DNA of 56,645 bases from Oscillospiraceae bacterium (GTDB lineage: Bacteria; Bacillota; Clostridia; Oscillospirales; Oscillospiraceae). The translations under genes were made by a program, and so were the position numbers. Below the pieces are notes generated by a model. That model had not been told where the DNA came from. It searched no databases and was given only the letters and a program-made list of their open reading frames with translations. Positions 8,293 to 16,212 of the stretch are shown here, one piece after another (within the stretch, counting starts at the first letter, position 1; every line of letters starts with the position of its first letter). The DNA lies in the NCBI GenBank assembly GCA_017408915.1, contig JAFQTS010000073.1:1-56645 (forward strand), in the 5' to 3' direction.

Positions 8293-8606
8293 GCTGCGCG
8301 GTCTTTTTTTGCCCTGCCTTGCGTATACTGATGGCGAAAGGATGGGATGGTATGAAATGGAGATTGGGAAAGAAGGATACGGAGGCGCAGCGGGAAGGCA
8401 GGCGCATTATCTTCCTGCGGCGCGGTGTTATTGTGGGTGCTGTGACGGCACTGGCGGCGGTGGGTATCTTCTGTGCCGTGCTGTTCCCTGCCTCCACGGC
8501 GGTGTCTACAACGGAGCGGCAGCTGCCCATCTACTCGGTGGAGACTTCCGACAAACGCTGCGCCATCTCCTTTGACGCGGCGTGGGGGAATGCTAAAGTG
8601 CGGTAA
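8293..8606 (+). pseudogene. Truncated polysaccharide deacetylase (PdaB/YlxY-like) with promoter
   Basis: The reading frame from ATG 8352 (AAAGGA 9 nt upstream) gives 84 aa. It shows a cytoplasmic basic start, one membrane segment (GVIVGAVTALAAVGIFCAVL), a short stalk, and then KRCAISFDAAWGNA, which is the first NodB motif of sporulation-type polysaccharide deacetylases such as PdaB. Full proteins continue for about 180 more residues; here the frame ends at once with AKVR and a stop formed by the hairpin repeat at 8595. A conserved upstream block (8293-8351) holds TATACT at 8324-8329 and is shared with the end of the window. It is a decayed copy; a complete gene would be expected elsewhere. 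Confidence 0.8.
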
Positions 8607-8632
8607 GCCAATTTCGGCCTACCGCACTTTTT
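8595..8632 (+). repeat. Hairpin repeat copy 2
   Basis: AAAGTGCGGTAAGCC (8595-8609) pairs with GGCCTACCGCACTTT (8616-8630) and a T-run follows. The sequence is nearly identical to the hairpin at 8205-8243. It abuts, and supplies the stop codon for, the broken pdaB-like frame. It can act as a terminator in both directions. Confidence 0.8.
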
Positions 8633-8711
8633 GTTGGTTAGAGTATAGCAGAGATGGGGGAGAGATGCAAGAGATAAACATTATTCAATCAGAAGTTATC
8701 AAAGTAACTCT

Positions 8712-9521
8712 TTACCAACGATCCTTTTCCTCGGCATAGAGCTTGGGGAGGATCTTGTTGAGATTGCGATACTCCTTACGGGTGTGGAGCAGTGTGCCTT
8801 TCTGCGCTTCAGCCACAGGCGGAATTTCTACGCCGGCGGGGAACATGCAGGTCTCTACGCCGTTTTCGTAATCGTAGCCCACCCAAAACCGCTCACGGAA
8901 CTCATTGCCCTCGGGCGTTTCGGCGAGGGTGGCGACGACAACCACATGAACAGGGCCGACTTCTGCTCTGGCTACGCTGAGATAGCGACAGGCGGGCGTG
9001 CCAATTAAGGAGACATCAAAGCCCATCGTTGCCGGATCGCAGATGTGGAGCTTCAGCGTCTCGGGAGGCTCGTCCAGCATTTTTTCACTGACGATCTGAG
9101 TAGTGCCCCATGTCTTTTCCATCAAAGGCACATTGGGATCGAGAACGCGGGCGCGATCTTCATCGCTCAGTTCGATGCCATAGTGGTCATCGGGATCCCA
9201 CATAATGTAGCGGAAGGAATCCAAGCTGTGCCATGCCGTCCACCACCGCATCATATCGCCGGTAATATCGGGCGTGGGGATGTTGGAGGCCACCAGATAA
9301 CCGCCGGCTTTCAGCGGGTATACGCCGGGTGCGGCGGGATGACTCTCTGGGCTTAAGAGCAGATTGCGGTCGGCAAATTCCAAGCCCTCGCCCATCTTTT
9401 TCATCCCCTCGCCGTTGGCGAAGTCGATGTCCTCTTGGGTAATGGGGGCGATTCCGGCCTCGTAGTACTTATAGTAGCTTTTCAGTTTGTCTTCTTCTCT
9501 GATCATAGGTGCGGGTGTCAT
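8712..9521 (-). CDS. DAPG/phloretin hydrolase-like C-C hydrolase (paralog A)
   Basis: This 269-aa protein matches the DAPG hydrolase (PhlG) family. These zinc enzymes cleave the bond between an aromatic ring and an acyl group; known members act on 2,4-diacetylphloroglucinol, and phloretin hydrolase of Eubacterium ramulus is a relative. Seen motifs are WWTAWH (residues 93-98), RYIMWDPDDHYG (104-115, His113) and a C-terminal HTRKE (His246, Glu250) that fits the HxxxE metal-ligand pair of the family. The order and spacing match the paralog at 47530-48357. AGGAGG lies 9 nt before ATG 9521, and a TATAAT box at 9560-9565 serves the promoter. It is monocistronic at the edge of the catabolic island. 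The substrate is inferred to be an acyl-phenol; retro-Claisen hydrolysis would release an acid and a phenol. Confidence 0.8.
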   Translation of the reverse strand: MTPAPMIREEDKLKSYYKYYEAGIAPITQEDIDFANGEGMKKMGEGLEFADRNLLLSPESHPAAPGVYPLKAGGYLVASNIPTPDITGDMMRWWTAWHSLDSFRYIMWDPDDHYGIELSDEDRARVLDPNVPLMEKTWGTTQIVSEKMLDEPPETLKLHICDPATMGFDVSLIGTPACRYLSVARAEVGPVHVVVVATLAETPEGNEFRERFWVGYDYENGVETCMFPAGVEIPPVAEAQKGTLLHTRKEYRNLNKILPKLYAEEKDRW

Positions 9522-9797
9522 ATGGCAGTGCCTCCTTGTACTGTAAGTATCTTGTCTTCATTATACTGCACCTGCCGGTAAAAGACAGTAGACCACTGTC
9601 CACAGTTACGGCTAAAGAGGGAGCTTTCAATGTACAGTGGCACACCTCTGCGATGTGCCACAGCACACCGAGCACCCCCAAAAAGACCCGAGGAATAGTC
9701 GCAGGACTACTGCTCTTTGAGGGGAAATCCGCTATACTTTATGGTAGCAAGAGTTAATGACTTTTCACTACATATCAAATACAAAGGAGAAATCACT
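9522..9797. promoter_or_regulatory. Divergent promoter region with TGTGC-N4-GCACA sites
   Basis: The region serves the minus-strand hydrolase (TATAAT 9560-9565) and the plus-strand small protein (TATACT 9733-9738). Two palindromic sites lie in its middle: TGTACAGTGGCACA (9631-9644) and TGTGCCACAGCACA (9654-9667), 23 bp apart. They resemble the TGTGCC half-sites at other promoters of the island. Neither -10 box has a good -35 box, which fits activator-dependent expression. Confidence 0.5.
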
Positions 9798-10085
9798 ATG
9801 ACTGGTAAGTGGAATTTGAAGATCAAGACCCCTATGAACACCCAGACCCCCGTGATCGATGTGGTGGTTGAGGGCGATGTCCTCACCGGCACTCTGACTG
9901 ACAGCAACGGCACCGTGGCAATCACTGACGGCAAGGTTGGCGACAAGGTCACCTTCAAGGCACCTCTGAAGACCCCCTTCGGTGTTATGGACTTTGACTT
10001 TACCCTCGAGGTCAACGGCGACGAGCTGAGCGGCAAGGCCAAGATCAAGATGGGCACCATGGCTGTTACCGGCGTGCGTGCATAA
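9798..10085 (+). CDS. Small beta-rich protein of unknown function
   Basis: A 95-aa protein. ATG 9798 follows AAAGGAG by 8 nt; earlier in-frame ATGs have no ribosome site. The sequence alternates short strands with a T-P-M/F-G theme (KTPMNTQTPVIDVVVEGDVL, later KTPFGVMDFDFTLEVNGDEL), so it is probably an 8-stranded lipocalin-like or beta-sandwich protein. I know similar stand-alone domains beside hydrolase and reductase genes in bacteria that degrade aromatics and steroids, with no proven role. No signal peptide. It might be a small-molecule binding or hydrolase-associated protein. A terminator follows at 10115. Confidence 0.75.
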   Translation: MTGKWNLKIKTPMNTQTPVIDVVVEGDVLTGTLTDSNGTVAITDGKVGDKVTFKAPLKTPFGVMDFDFTLEVNGDELSGKAKIKMGTMAVTGVRA

Positions 10086-10114
10086 GTAAGCAACAGCATA
10101 TTTTCTCATAAAAG

Positions 10115-10142
10115 CGGGGCTGCAACAGCGGCTCCGTTTTTT
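10115..10142 (+). terminator. Terminator of small beta-rich protein gene
   Basis: CGGGGCTGC (10115-10123) pairs with GCGGCTCCG (10128-10136), and TTTTTT follows. It lies 29 bp after the stop codon. Confidence 0.75.
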
Positions 10143-10149
10143 CTGCATA

Positions 10150-10187
10150 AAAAGAGGGTGTGCCTCGGCGGAGGCACACCCTCTTTT
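10150..10187 (-). terminator. Bidirectional terminator of the hydrogenase operon
   Basis: A 17-bp perfect stem, AAAAGAGGGTGTGCCTC with its complement, encloses the 4-nt loop GGCG. T-runs occur on both strands. It lies 10 bp past the stop of the last flavoprotein gene on the minus strand. Confidence 0.85.
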
Positions 10188-10196
10188 GTGTGTTTA

Positions 10197-11933
10197 TTAC
10201 ATATCTGCGGGCTTGTACTTATAACGATGGATGGGGACATCTTCGGTCCAGATCTTCATCTCATCGTTCTCGCCCTTCTGCAGGATGATCCACTTCAGCC
10301 AATTCTTATTATCGGTGGTGGGATAATCGTCGCGGTACTGACGCCACACGCGGACGCGGGTCTCCTTACGCATCATGCCGGCGCGATACATCATCTCGAT
10401 GATCAGCAGGATGGAATCCCAATCCTGACACTTGGCCAGCGTGTGACCGTCATAGGCACCCAGCTTGGGCAGGTCGGCGCGGATGGCGGCAACCTTCTCC
10501 AGTGCCTCGGCCATGCTCTTGTCACTGCGGTGGAGAATATACTTGGGATCCTGCACCAGTTCGGCGATGCGATCCATCATGTCCTCCAGATCCATGCCGT
10601 CCTTGCGCTCCAGCGGGGCGAGGAAGTGGTTCTTCAGACCCTCCACCTGTGCCGCGTCGATCTCGGCGGGCACGGTGCAGGCGGCAAAGTTACCGGCGCC
10701 CACAGCGGCGCGGATACCGGTCTTCATGCACATGGCAAGACCGTTGCCGCGGATCCACTCGAAGGTGGCAGAACCGTTGTAGCAGACGAAGCCTGCGGCC
10801 CAGACGTTGGGCAGGGAGGTCTTGTAGTTGTTGTCCACGCGCAGGGGGCTGGTCTCGGGAGCCATCTTGAAGGAGATGAGGGGACGAGTGGGATCGCCGT
10901 CCTGAATGACGCGATATTTCTCTGCCTTCTCCATGATGTGACCCTGCCACACCAGTGCATCGGGCCAGATTCTGCGCTTGCCGTCCACGAAGCCGGGCTT
11001 GTCATCAGCGTTGCCGCGGAAGCCCACGGACTTCATGGAGTGGGTTTCCACGTTGAAGTCCATGTAGACGGGGCCGCGGCCCTCTTCCATCTCCTTCTCA
11101 GCACCCAGCTGCAGGTCGAGGGAGACCTCGGGCTGATTGGGAGCGTAGATCTGGGAGATGTTGACGCCGTCCTTGTTGTAAACGGACTGGCAGGAGCCGT
11201 AGATGGGATGGCCGTCATTTTTGTAGACGACATCGTTGGCCACGCCGAACTCGGCGTTTCTCATCTCAGCACCGGCGCGATAGGCCATGGCGATACCGCC
11301 GCCGTTGCCGTTGAACATGCTCTGCACGTTGAACTGGCAGGAGTGGGTGGCGATGACGAAACTCTTGGCGCTGAAGATGAAGCACGTCAGGTCATCCAGA
11401 TCAAAGCCCAGTGCGCCGGAGATCTTCTCGCCGGTCTTCAGCAGGTCGGAGACATACACGCGCTCCATGAAGCGGACACCCACCTCACAGGCCTTCTTAT
11501 GCAGCGTCACGTTGATGTCCAGAGGAATGGCGATCAAAGAGGCGACACCGTTGGGATGCATCTGCGTGTGATAGATGCCGTCGGGATCCTTGGGGAACTC
11601 AATGCCCCAGGACTCAGCTTTCAACAGCGTGGAGTGGATAGCGAAGGCGTTCTGACGCAGGAAGTCCTGATCGGTCAGGTATTCGCCGAAGTTCTCCGTC
11701 TGATACTTGACGAAATCTTCGGGATCGTTGACACCGGGTACCATGTCGAAGAAGCCGTGACCGGACTTGCCGGACAGACCTGCCCAGCCGGCGCGGTTGC
11801 GATCAACCACCAGCACGTCCAGCTGGGGGTGATTTTCCTTGATGCTGATGGCGGTGGACAGACCGGCGATGCCGGCGCCAAGGATCATAACATCAGACTT
11901 GATCACTGTACCAAGATTTTTCAGTTCGCTCAT
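10197..11933 (-). CDS. AprA-like FAD-dependent oxidoreductase (flavoprotein 2)
   Basis: This 578-aa flavoprotein has an FAD-binding Rossmann start (VMILGAGIAGLSTAI, residues 15-29) and the succinate dehydrogenase/fumarate reductase/APS reductase fold. Its C-terminal part (YRDDYPTTDNKNWLKW) is typical of the AprA branch. Enzymes of this fold transfer hydride or electrons between FAD and an oxidisable or reducible C-C, or a nucleotide, substrate. It overlaps the ferredoxin gene by 4 bp (ATGA), and its ribosome site lies inside that gene, so the two are probably a stoichiometric pair like AprA/AprB. No ATP sulfurylase or Qmo genes are nearby, which argues against sulfate reduction. A hydrogenase gene sits upstream in the same operon. 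The organic substrate is unknown. Confidence 0.85.
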   Translation of the reverse strand: MSELKNLGTVIKSDVMILGAGIAGLSTAISIKENHPQLDVLVVDRNRAGWAGLSGKSGHGFFDMVPGVNDPEDFVKYQTENFGEYLTDQDFLRQNAFAIHSTLLKAESWGIEFPKDPDGIYHTQMHPNGVASLIAIPLDINVTLHKKACEVGVRFMERVYVSDLLKTGEKISGALGFDLDDLTCFIFSAKSFVIATHSCQFNVQSMFNGNGGGIAMAYRAGAEMRNAEFGVANDVVYKNDGHPIYGSCQSVYNKDGVNISQIYAPNQPEVSLDLQLGAEKEMEEGRGPVYMDFNVETHSMKSVGFRGNADDKPGFVDGKRRIWPDALVWQGHIMEKAEKYRVIQDGDPTRPLISFKMAPETSPLRVDNNYKTSLPNVWAAGFVCYNGSATFEWIRGNGLAMCMKTGIRAAVGAGNFAACTVPAEIDAAQVEGLKNHFLAPLERKDGMDLEDMMDRIAELVQDPKYILHRSDKSMAEALEKVAAIRADLPKLGAYDGHTLAKCQDWDSILLIIEMMYRAGMMRKETRVRVWRQYRDDYPTTDNKNWLKWIILQKGENDEMKIWTEDVPIHRYKYKPADM

Positions 11934-12226
11934 ACCTTGATCTCCTCCTTCTTGTAGGTATCCTTGTATCGCTCATCGTTATCAAAGCGGGCAAAAGCAT
12001 CATAATACTGCGTGGTGGGAGGTACGACCTCGATGCAGTTGGCGGGGCAGCTCATTTCGCACTGATAGCAGTAGAAGCAATCCTCCGCATGACGGGGCTC
12101 GGAATGGCCCTCAGCCTCATTCCAGTACCAAACGTCCTGAATGCAGATTCTCATGCAGTTTCCGCATCCGACACATTTCTTGGCATCAATGAGGATCTTT
12201 GCAGTTTTTTCCTTATTTGTAACCAA
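11930..12226 (-). CDS. 2[4Fe-4S] ferredoxin, AprB-like (pair 2)
   Basis: A 98-aa ferredoxin. I place the start at TTG 12226 because AAGGAGG lies 7 nt before it; the frame can be extended to GTG 12244, but that codon falls on the ribosome site itself. Two cluster motifs are present: CVGCGNCMRIC and CFYCYQCEMSCPANC. Between them lies a loop DVWYWNEAEGHSEPRH. This is the short two-cluster part of AprB-type subunits, which pass electrons to the AprA-type flavoprotein. It overlaps the next gene by 4 bp. The partner enzyme set (flavoprotein downstream, hydrogenase upstream) suggests that it carries electrons between H2 chemistry and the flavoprotein. Confidence 0.88.
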   Translation of the reverse strand: MVTNKEKTAKILIDAKKCVGCGNCMRICIQDVWYWNEAEGHSEPRHAEDCFYCYQCEMSCPANCIEVVPPTTQYYDAFARFDNDERYKDTYKKEEIKV

Positions 12227-12250
12227 AGTTGATTCCTCCTTCACCTAAAC

Positions 12251-14017
12251 TCAGCGAACCTTGTAGGTCGTATGGAGCAGGGTATGGGCCTTTTCGCTGC
12301 CGACCTCGCCCAGATACTCACGATACAGTTCCATGACGGCGGGGTTCTCGTGTGCCTTGCGGATGGCCTTGCCGGCATCGTTACGATACAGAGCCTCGGC
12401 GCGCACAGCCTTCACATCGCAGACAGCGGCCTTGGCAGCTGCCACAGGAGGCTGACCGCCGCCGTTGACGCAGCCGCCGGGGCAGGCCATGATCTCGATG
12501 AACTGATAGTCTACCTTACCGCTGCGAACCTTGTCCAACAGCTTTTTGGCGTTGGCGAGACCAGAGACAACAGCCACCTTCAGCGTCTTGCCGTTAAGCT
12601 CGTAGGAGGCCTCCTTAATGCCCTGAACGCCGCGGATATCGGTGAACTCCAGCGTCTCCAGCGGCTTTCCGGTGACCTTCTCCACGGCGGTGCGGAGGGC
12701 AGCCTCCATTACGCCGCCGGTAGCACCAAAGATGACACCTGCGCCGGTGCCGAGACCGAGAGGCTCATCGAAAGCCTCACTGGGCATGGCGCGCAGCTGC
12801 ACCTCGGCCTTGTTCAGCATGCGGGCCAGCTCACGGGTGGTGACCACATAGTCCACATCGGGTACGCCTGCGCCGCACTCATCCTCACGAGTGATCTCAA
12901 ACTTCTTGGCGGTACAGGGCATAACGCTGACCACCACCAGCTTCTCCTTGGGAATACCCATCTTCTCGGCATAGTAGGACTTAGTAACAGCACCGAACAT
13001 CTGGTGGGGGGACTTGCAGGAGGACAGATGACGGTTCAGATCGGGATAATAGGTCTCGCAGTACTTGACCCAGCCGGGGCAGCAGGAGGTGATGAGCGGC
13101 AGAGAACCGCCGTTTTCCAAACGCTCCAGCAACTCGTTGGACTCTTCCATCACGGTGAGATCGGCGCTCAGCACGGTGTCGAACACCTTGTCAAAGCCCA
13201 GCTCGCGGAGTGCTGCAGCCAAACGGCCCTCCACATCCACACCCATGGGGAAGTCAAACTCCTCGCCCAGAGCGGCGCGGACAGCAGGAGCAGCCTGCAC
13301 CACCACGAACTTGTCGGGATCGGCGATGGCAGCAAAGACATCGTCGGTGCAGTCCTTTTCCACCAGTGCGCCCACGGGGCAGACGCTGAGGCACTGACCG
13401 CAGTTGGTGCAGGCCACGGCGCCGATCTTCATGGCGCATTTGAAGGGGCTGTCGTTGGGGCCGACTTGAGCGCTCAGACCCTCGCCGAAGGTAGAGATGG
13501 CACCGATGCCCTGTATCTTGCCGCAAGCGGCGACACAGCGACCGCAGCGGATGCACTTATTGGGGTCGCGCACGAACACGGGATTGGAGTAATCCAGCGG
13601 CAGCAGCTGATCCTCTGGTAGGGAGGTTTCGTTCTTAAAACCATGGGTGTGCAGCAGCTCCTGTAGTTCGCAGTGGGCGCTGCGGGTGCAGTTGATGCAG
13701 TCATGATGATGGACAGCTAGAATCTTAGCCAGTGCCTCGCGGCGTGCGCCAAACAGCTTGGGGCTGTTGGTGGTGATGACCATACCCTCTTCCACGACGG
13801 TTTCGCTGGCATTGACGGGGGCATCATAGCCAGCTACTTCCACCACGCAGACGCCGCTCTCATCCACATCCACCAGACCCTTGTAGTAGTACAGGGTGGG
13901 GATGATGATCTCCATGTTGAACAGCTTGGCATCTGCCTCGCGGGACGCTTCCAGAATGGTGGCACCCTTGGTGACGGCTACTTCTGCGCCGTCAATGATG
14001 ATTTTCACAGTATCCAT
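12251..14017 (-). CDS. [FeFe] hydrogenase, monomeric type, degenerate [2Fe-2S] domain
   Basis: This 588-aa protein has all H-cluster motifs: TSCCPGW (311-316 region; ligand Cys313, proton-relay Cys312), MPCTAKKFE (Cys368) and ACPGGCVNGGGQP (Cys512, Cys516). The C-terminus carries the small-subunit-like domain (AIRKAHENPAV). Upstream lie two ferredoxin motifs, CIRCGRCVAAC (155-165) and CTNCGQCLSVC (203-213), and the His-ligated cluster motif HHHDCINCTRSAHC. Length and order fit Clostridium pasteurianum CpI-type enzymes. The N-terminal 80 residues keep the [2Fe-2S] ferredoxin fold, but only one of the four usual Cys (Cys57) remains. It makes or uses H2 with ferredoxin-type carriers. It is placed between two flavoprotein/ferredoxin pairs, 11 bp from the first. 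Confidence 0.93.
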   Translation of the reverse strand: MDTVKIIIDGAEVAVTKGATILEASREADAKLFNMEIIIPTLYYYKGLVDVDESGVCVVEVAGYDAPVNASETVVEEGMVITTNSPKLFGARREALAKILAVHHHDCINCTRSAHCELQELLHTHGFKNETSLPEDQLLPLDYSNPVFVRDPNKCIRCGRCVAACGKIQGIGAISTFGEGLSAQVGPNDSPFKCAMKIGAVACTNCGQCLSVCPVGALVEKDCTDDVFAAIADPDKFVVVQAAPAVRAALGEEFDFPMGVDVEGRLAAALRELGFDKVFDTVLSADLTVMEESNELLERLENGGSLPLITSCCPGWVKYCETYYPDLNRHLSSCKSPHQMFGAVTKSYYAEKMGIPKEKLVVVSVMPCTAKKFEITREDECGAGVPDVDYVVTTRELARMLNKAEVQLRAMPSEAFDEPLGLGTGAGVIFGATGGVMEAALRTAVEKVTGKPLETLEFTDIRGVQGIKEASYELNGKTLKVAVVSGLANAKKLLDKVRSGKVDYQFIEIMACPGGCVNGGGQPPVAAAKAAVCDVKAVRAEALYRNDAGKAIRKAHENPAVMELYREYLGEVGSEKAHTLLHTTYKVR

Positions 14018-14028
14018 GGTTTGCCTCC

Positions 14029-15771
14029 TTACACATAATATTCTTCCGCGTGGCCCTCGGGGATCTCATAGCCCTCGGGGCGCACGGGGTAACGCCACAT
14101 GGGAATGTCCTCGGTGAACAGCTCCATGCTGCCGTTCTCACCCTGCTTGACGTTGATCCACTTCAGCCAGTTCTTGTTGTCACGCTCGGGATAGTCGGTG
14201 CGGATGTGACGATAGACACAGCCGCGGGTCTCCTTACGCATCTGTGCGGCGCGGAACACGATCTCCAGACAGAGGAGAGAGTCGGCGGCATCGTGGCACT
14301 TGGCGAGGGTGTGGGCATCCTCGGCGGTCAGCTCGGGAATGACCTTCTTCAGCTCCTCGATCATGTCGAGGATGGCCTGAATACTCTTCTCGCTCTTGAC
14401 GATGACGTTGTCAAGATGGAAGACCACCTGCTCCATGGCATCAAAGACTTCCTTGGGCTTGCGGGTGGTGGGACGATTGAGAGGTGCGTAGATCTTGTCC
14501 TTCAGAGCCTTGACCTGCTCGTAATCGGGCTCGACCGCTGCCTTTTCGGTGGCGAACTTTGCCATGCTGGCACCGGCGCGCATGCCGCACTGGGCACCAT
14601 TGCCCAGACCGTCACCGCGAACCCAGCCCCAATAGGCGCTGCCCTGATAGCTGATCTTACCGGGAGCCCACAGGCCTTCCACATTGGTCTTGAACTCGCG
14701 GTCGGCGCGGAGGAACTCACCCTGAATGTACATACGGCTGGTGACCTCGGGAGTCTGACCCAGCTGGATGCCGGTCTGGGCAGCCTTGGCCATCTCGATG
14801 CCGATCCAGCGCAGCTTGTCGGCCATCATGCGGCCGTCGTTGACGTGACCCATGCCGCCGATGTGGGCGCTCATGTCGTCCAGCACGCGCAGATCGCAGT
14901 ACAGCGGGCCGCGACCCTCCTGCACCTCTTTCCACAGGCCGATATGCAGGTCGGGCGTGGTCTCCTCGGCGTTGGGAGCGTAGACCTGAGAGACGTTGAC
15001 GCCGTCCTTGTTATGTACCAGATTGAAGCCGCCGTAAACGGCCTCGTTGTTGGCCTTGTGCACCAGCTCCACAGAGCAGGAGAACTCGGCATTACGCATC
15101 AGTGCGCCCACGCGGTAAGCCGAGGCAATACCGTTGCCATAGCCGCAGAACATGCCGCCCACCTTCTTGAAGTAGCAGCCGTCGGTAGCCACTGCCACGG
15201 CCTTGGCCTTGAAGATCTGGCACTTCATCTTGTCGCAGTCGAAGCCGATAGCGCCGATGACAGCACCGGCCTTATCGGTCAGCAGCTCAAACAGCTGCAC
15301 ACGATCCAGCAGACGAACGCCCACCTTCAAAGCGTAGTCACGCAGAGAGAAGCAGCTGCCCAGCTCAATACCGGCGCAGCCCCACAAATCGTTGGGCATG
15401 GGGAACACGCGGATGCTGCCGTCCTCGTTCTTGGACAGCTTGACACCGCAGTGATCCAAAAACTCCAGAGACTCCTGATTGGTGGAAACATAGTCCAGCA
15501 GGAACTCCTGATCGTTCATGTAGTCGCCGCCGTTGACCACCAGATAGTCGGCCATCGCCTGAGGATTCTGGTGGGGCAGACGGCCGGTGATGCCGTTACC
15601 AGCCTTACCGGACTGGCCGGCGTAGCCGATAGAGCCCTTGTCGACCACCAGCACATCCAGTGCGGGGTTGGTCTCCTTGGCCTTGATGGCGGTGCACAGA
15701 CCTGCGATACCGCCGCCAATGATCAGAATATCAGAGGTATAAACCTTACCTAAATCTTTCAAATTTGCCAT
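14029..15771 (-). CDS. AprA-like FAD-dependent oxidoreductase (flavoprotein 1)
   Basis: A 580-aa paralog of the flavoprotein at 10197-11933 with the same layout. It has the FAD motif ILIIGGGIAGLCTAI, substrate-side segments such as VHNKDGVNVSQVYAPN that are shared almost word for word with the paralog, and a C-terminal AprA-type region HIRTDYPERDNKNWLKW. The Arg in the last motif is where catalytic or stabilising residues lie in the fold. It starts 18 bp after the first ferredoxin gene (GGGAGG upstream of ATG 15771). Having two divergent flavoprotein/ferredoxin pairs in one operon with one hydrogenase suggests two successive redox steps on a substrate, or a heteromeric complex. Not a true APS reductase by context. 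Confidence 0.85.
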   Translation of the reverse strand: MANLKDLGKVYTSDILIIGGGIAGLCTAIKAKETNPALDVLVVDKGSIGYAGQSGKAGNGITGRLPHQNPQAMADYLVVNGGDYMNDQEFLLDYVSTNQESLEFLDHCGVKLSKNEDGSIRVFPMPNDLWGCAGIELGSCFSLRDYALKVGVRLLDRVQLFELLTDKAGAVIGAIGFDCDKMKCQIFKAKAVAVATDGCYFKKVGGMFCGYGNGIASAYRVGALMRNAEFSCSVELVHKANNEAVYGGFNLVHNKDGVNVSQVYAPNAEETTPDLHIGLWKEVQEGRGPLYCDLRVLDDMSAHIGGMGHVNDGRMMADKLRWIGIEMAKAAQTGIQLGQTPEVTSRMYIQGEFLRADREFKTNVEGLWAPGKISYQGSAYWGWVRGDGLGNGAQCGMRAGASMAKFATEKAAVEPDYEQVKALKDKIYAPLNRPTTRKPKEVFDAMEQVVFHLDNVIVKSEKSIQAILDMIEELKKVIPELTAEDAHTLAKCHDAADSLLCLEIVFRAAQMRKETRGCVYRHIRTDYPERDNKNWLKWINVKQGENGSMELFTEDIPMWRYPVRPEGYEIPEGHAEEYYV

Positions 15772-15789
15772 GTTGTACCCTCCCGTCTC

Positions 15790-16044
15790 TTATTCGTATT
15801 GCGGCTTATTCAGCAGCGGGTCGGATTTGATGACGACCTGAGGGATGACCTCGATGCAGTTGTTCTTGCAGTCCATCTCGCACTGATAGCACAGGACGCA
15901 CTCATCGGGGTACTTGGGAACGGCGCAATTCTTCTCCGGATCCCAATGCCACACATCTTCAATGCAGCGGCGGACGCAGACCTTACAGCCACAGCAGCGG
16001 TCGGTGTCCACAACGAACTTCACATCGGAGCTTGTTACGATCAT
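15790..16044 (-). CDS. 2[4Fe-4S] ferredoxin, AprB-like (pair 1)
   Basis: An 84-aa ferredoxin. ATG 16044 is chosen since GGAAGGTGAG lies just before it; a longer frame to 16161 runs through an inverted repeat and lacks a ribosome site. Cluster motifs are CCGCKVCVRRC and CVLCYQCEMDCKNNC, with the spacer DVWHWDPEKNCAVPKY, homologous to the other small ferredoxin of this operon. It probably delivers electrons to the flavoprotein encoded 18 bp downstream. As in AprB the two clusters should differ in potential, but that cannot be read here. Confidence 0.88.
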   Translation of the reverse strand: MIVTSSDVKFVVDTDRCCGCKVCVRRCIEDVWHWDPEKNCAVPKYPDECVLCYQCEMDCKNNCIEVIPQVVIKSDPLLNKPQYE

Positions 16045-16088
16045 ATTCTCACCTTCCATTATGAGATAGTTTATTTTAGGGGTTAAAA

Positions 16089-16171
16089 GGAACGAGGGCT
16101 TGCGCCGCCCGCACGGCTTTGCGGCCCGAACTTTGAGCCACTGCGTTTCGGGAGGAGACAAGCCCTGTTCC
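16089..16171 (-). other. Long inverted repeat between AttH-like gene and ferredoxin gene
   Basis: GGAACGAGGGCTTG (16089-16102) pairs with CAAGCCCTGTTCC (16159-16171) with a small bulge, and the enclosed sequence can form an inner GC-rich hairpin. On the minus strand the outer stem is followed by GTTCCTTTTAA, a weak T-run. It may be an intra-operon attenuator or an mRNA-processing/stability structure. It could set a different ratio of the AttH-like protein to the redox enzymes. Confidence 0.55.
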
Positions 16172-16212
16172 GTTGTGTTATGGTACAGCTATTTCAGCTG
16201 CGGAGCATGAAA

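Noticed and set aside
10158..15753. Long open frames on the plus strand opposite the flavoprotein and hydrogenase genes
   Set aside because: They mirror high-GC codon bias of the minus-strand genes, lack ribosome sites and encode His/Leu/Gly-rich sequence with no family features.
10197..16044. Dissimilatory sulfate reduction (APS reductase AprAB)
   Set aside because: The flavoproteins resemble AprA and the ferredoxins AprB, but there is no sat, Qmo or sulfite reductase gene, two divergent pairs are present, and the operon contains a hydrogenase and an AttH-like gene.
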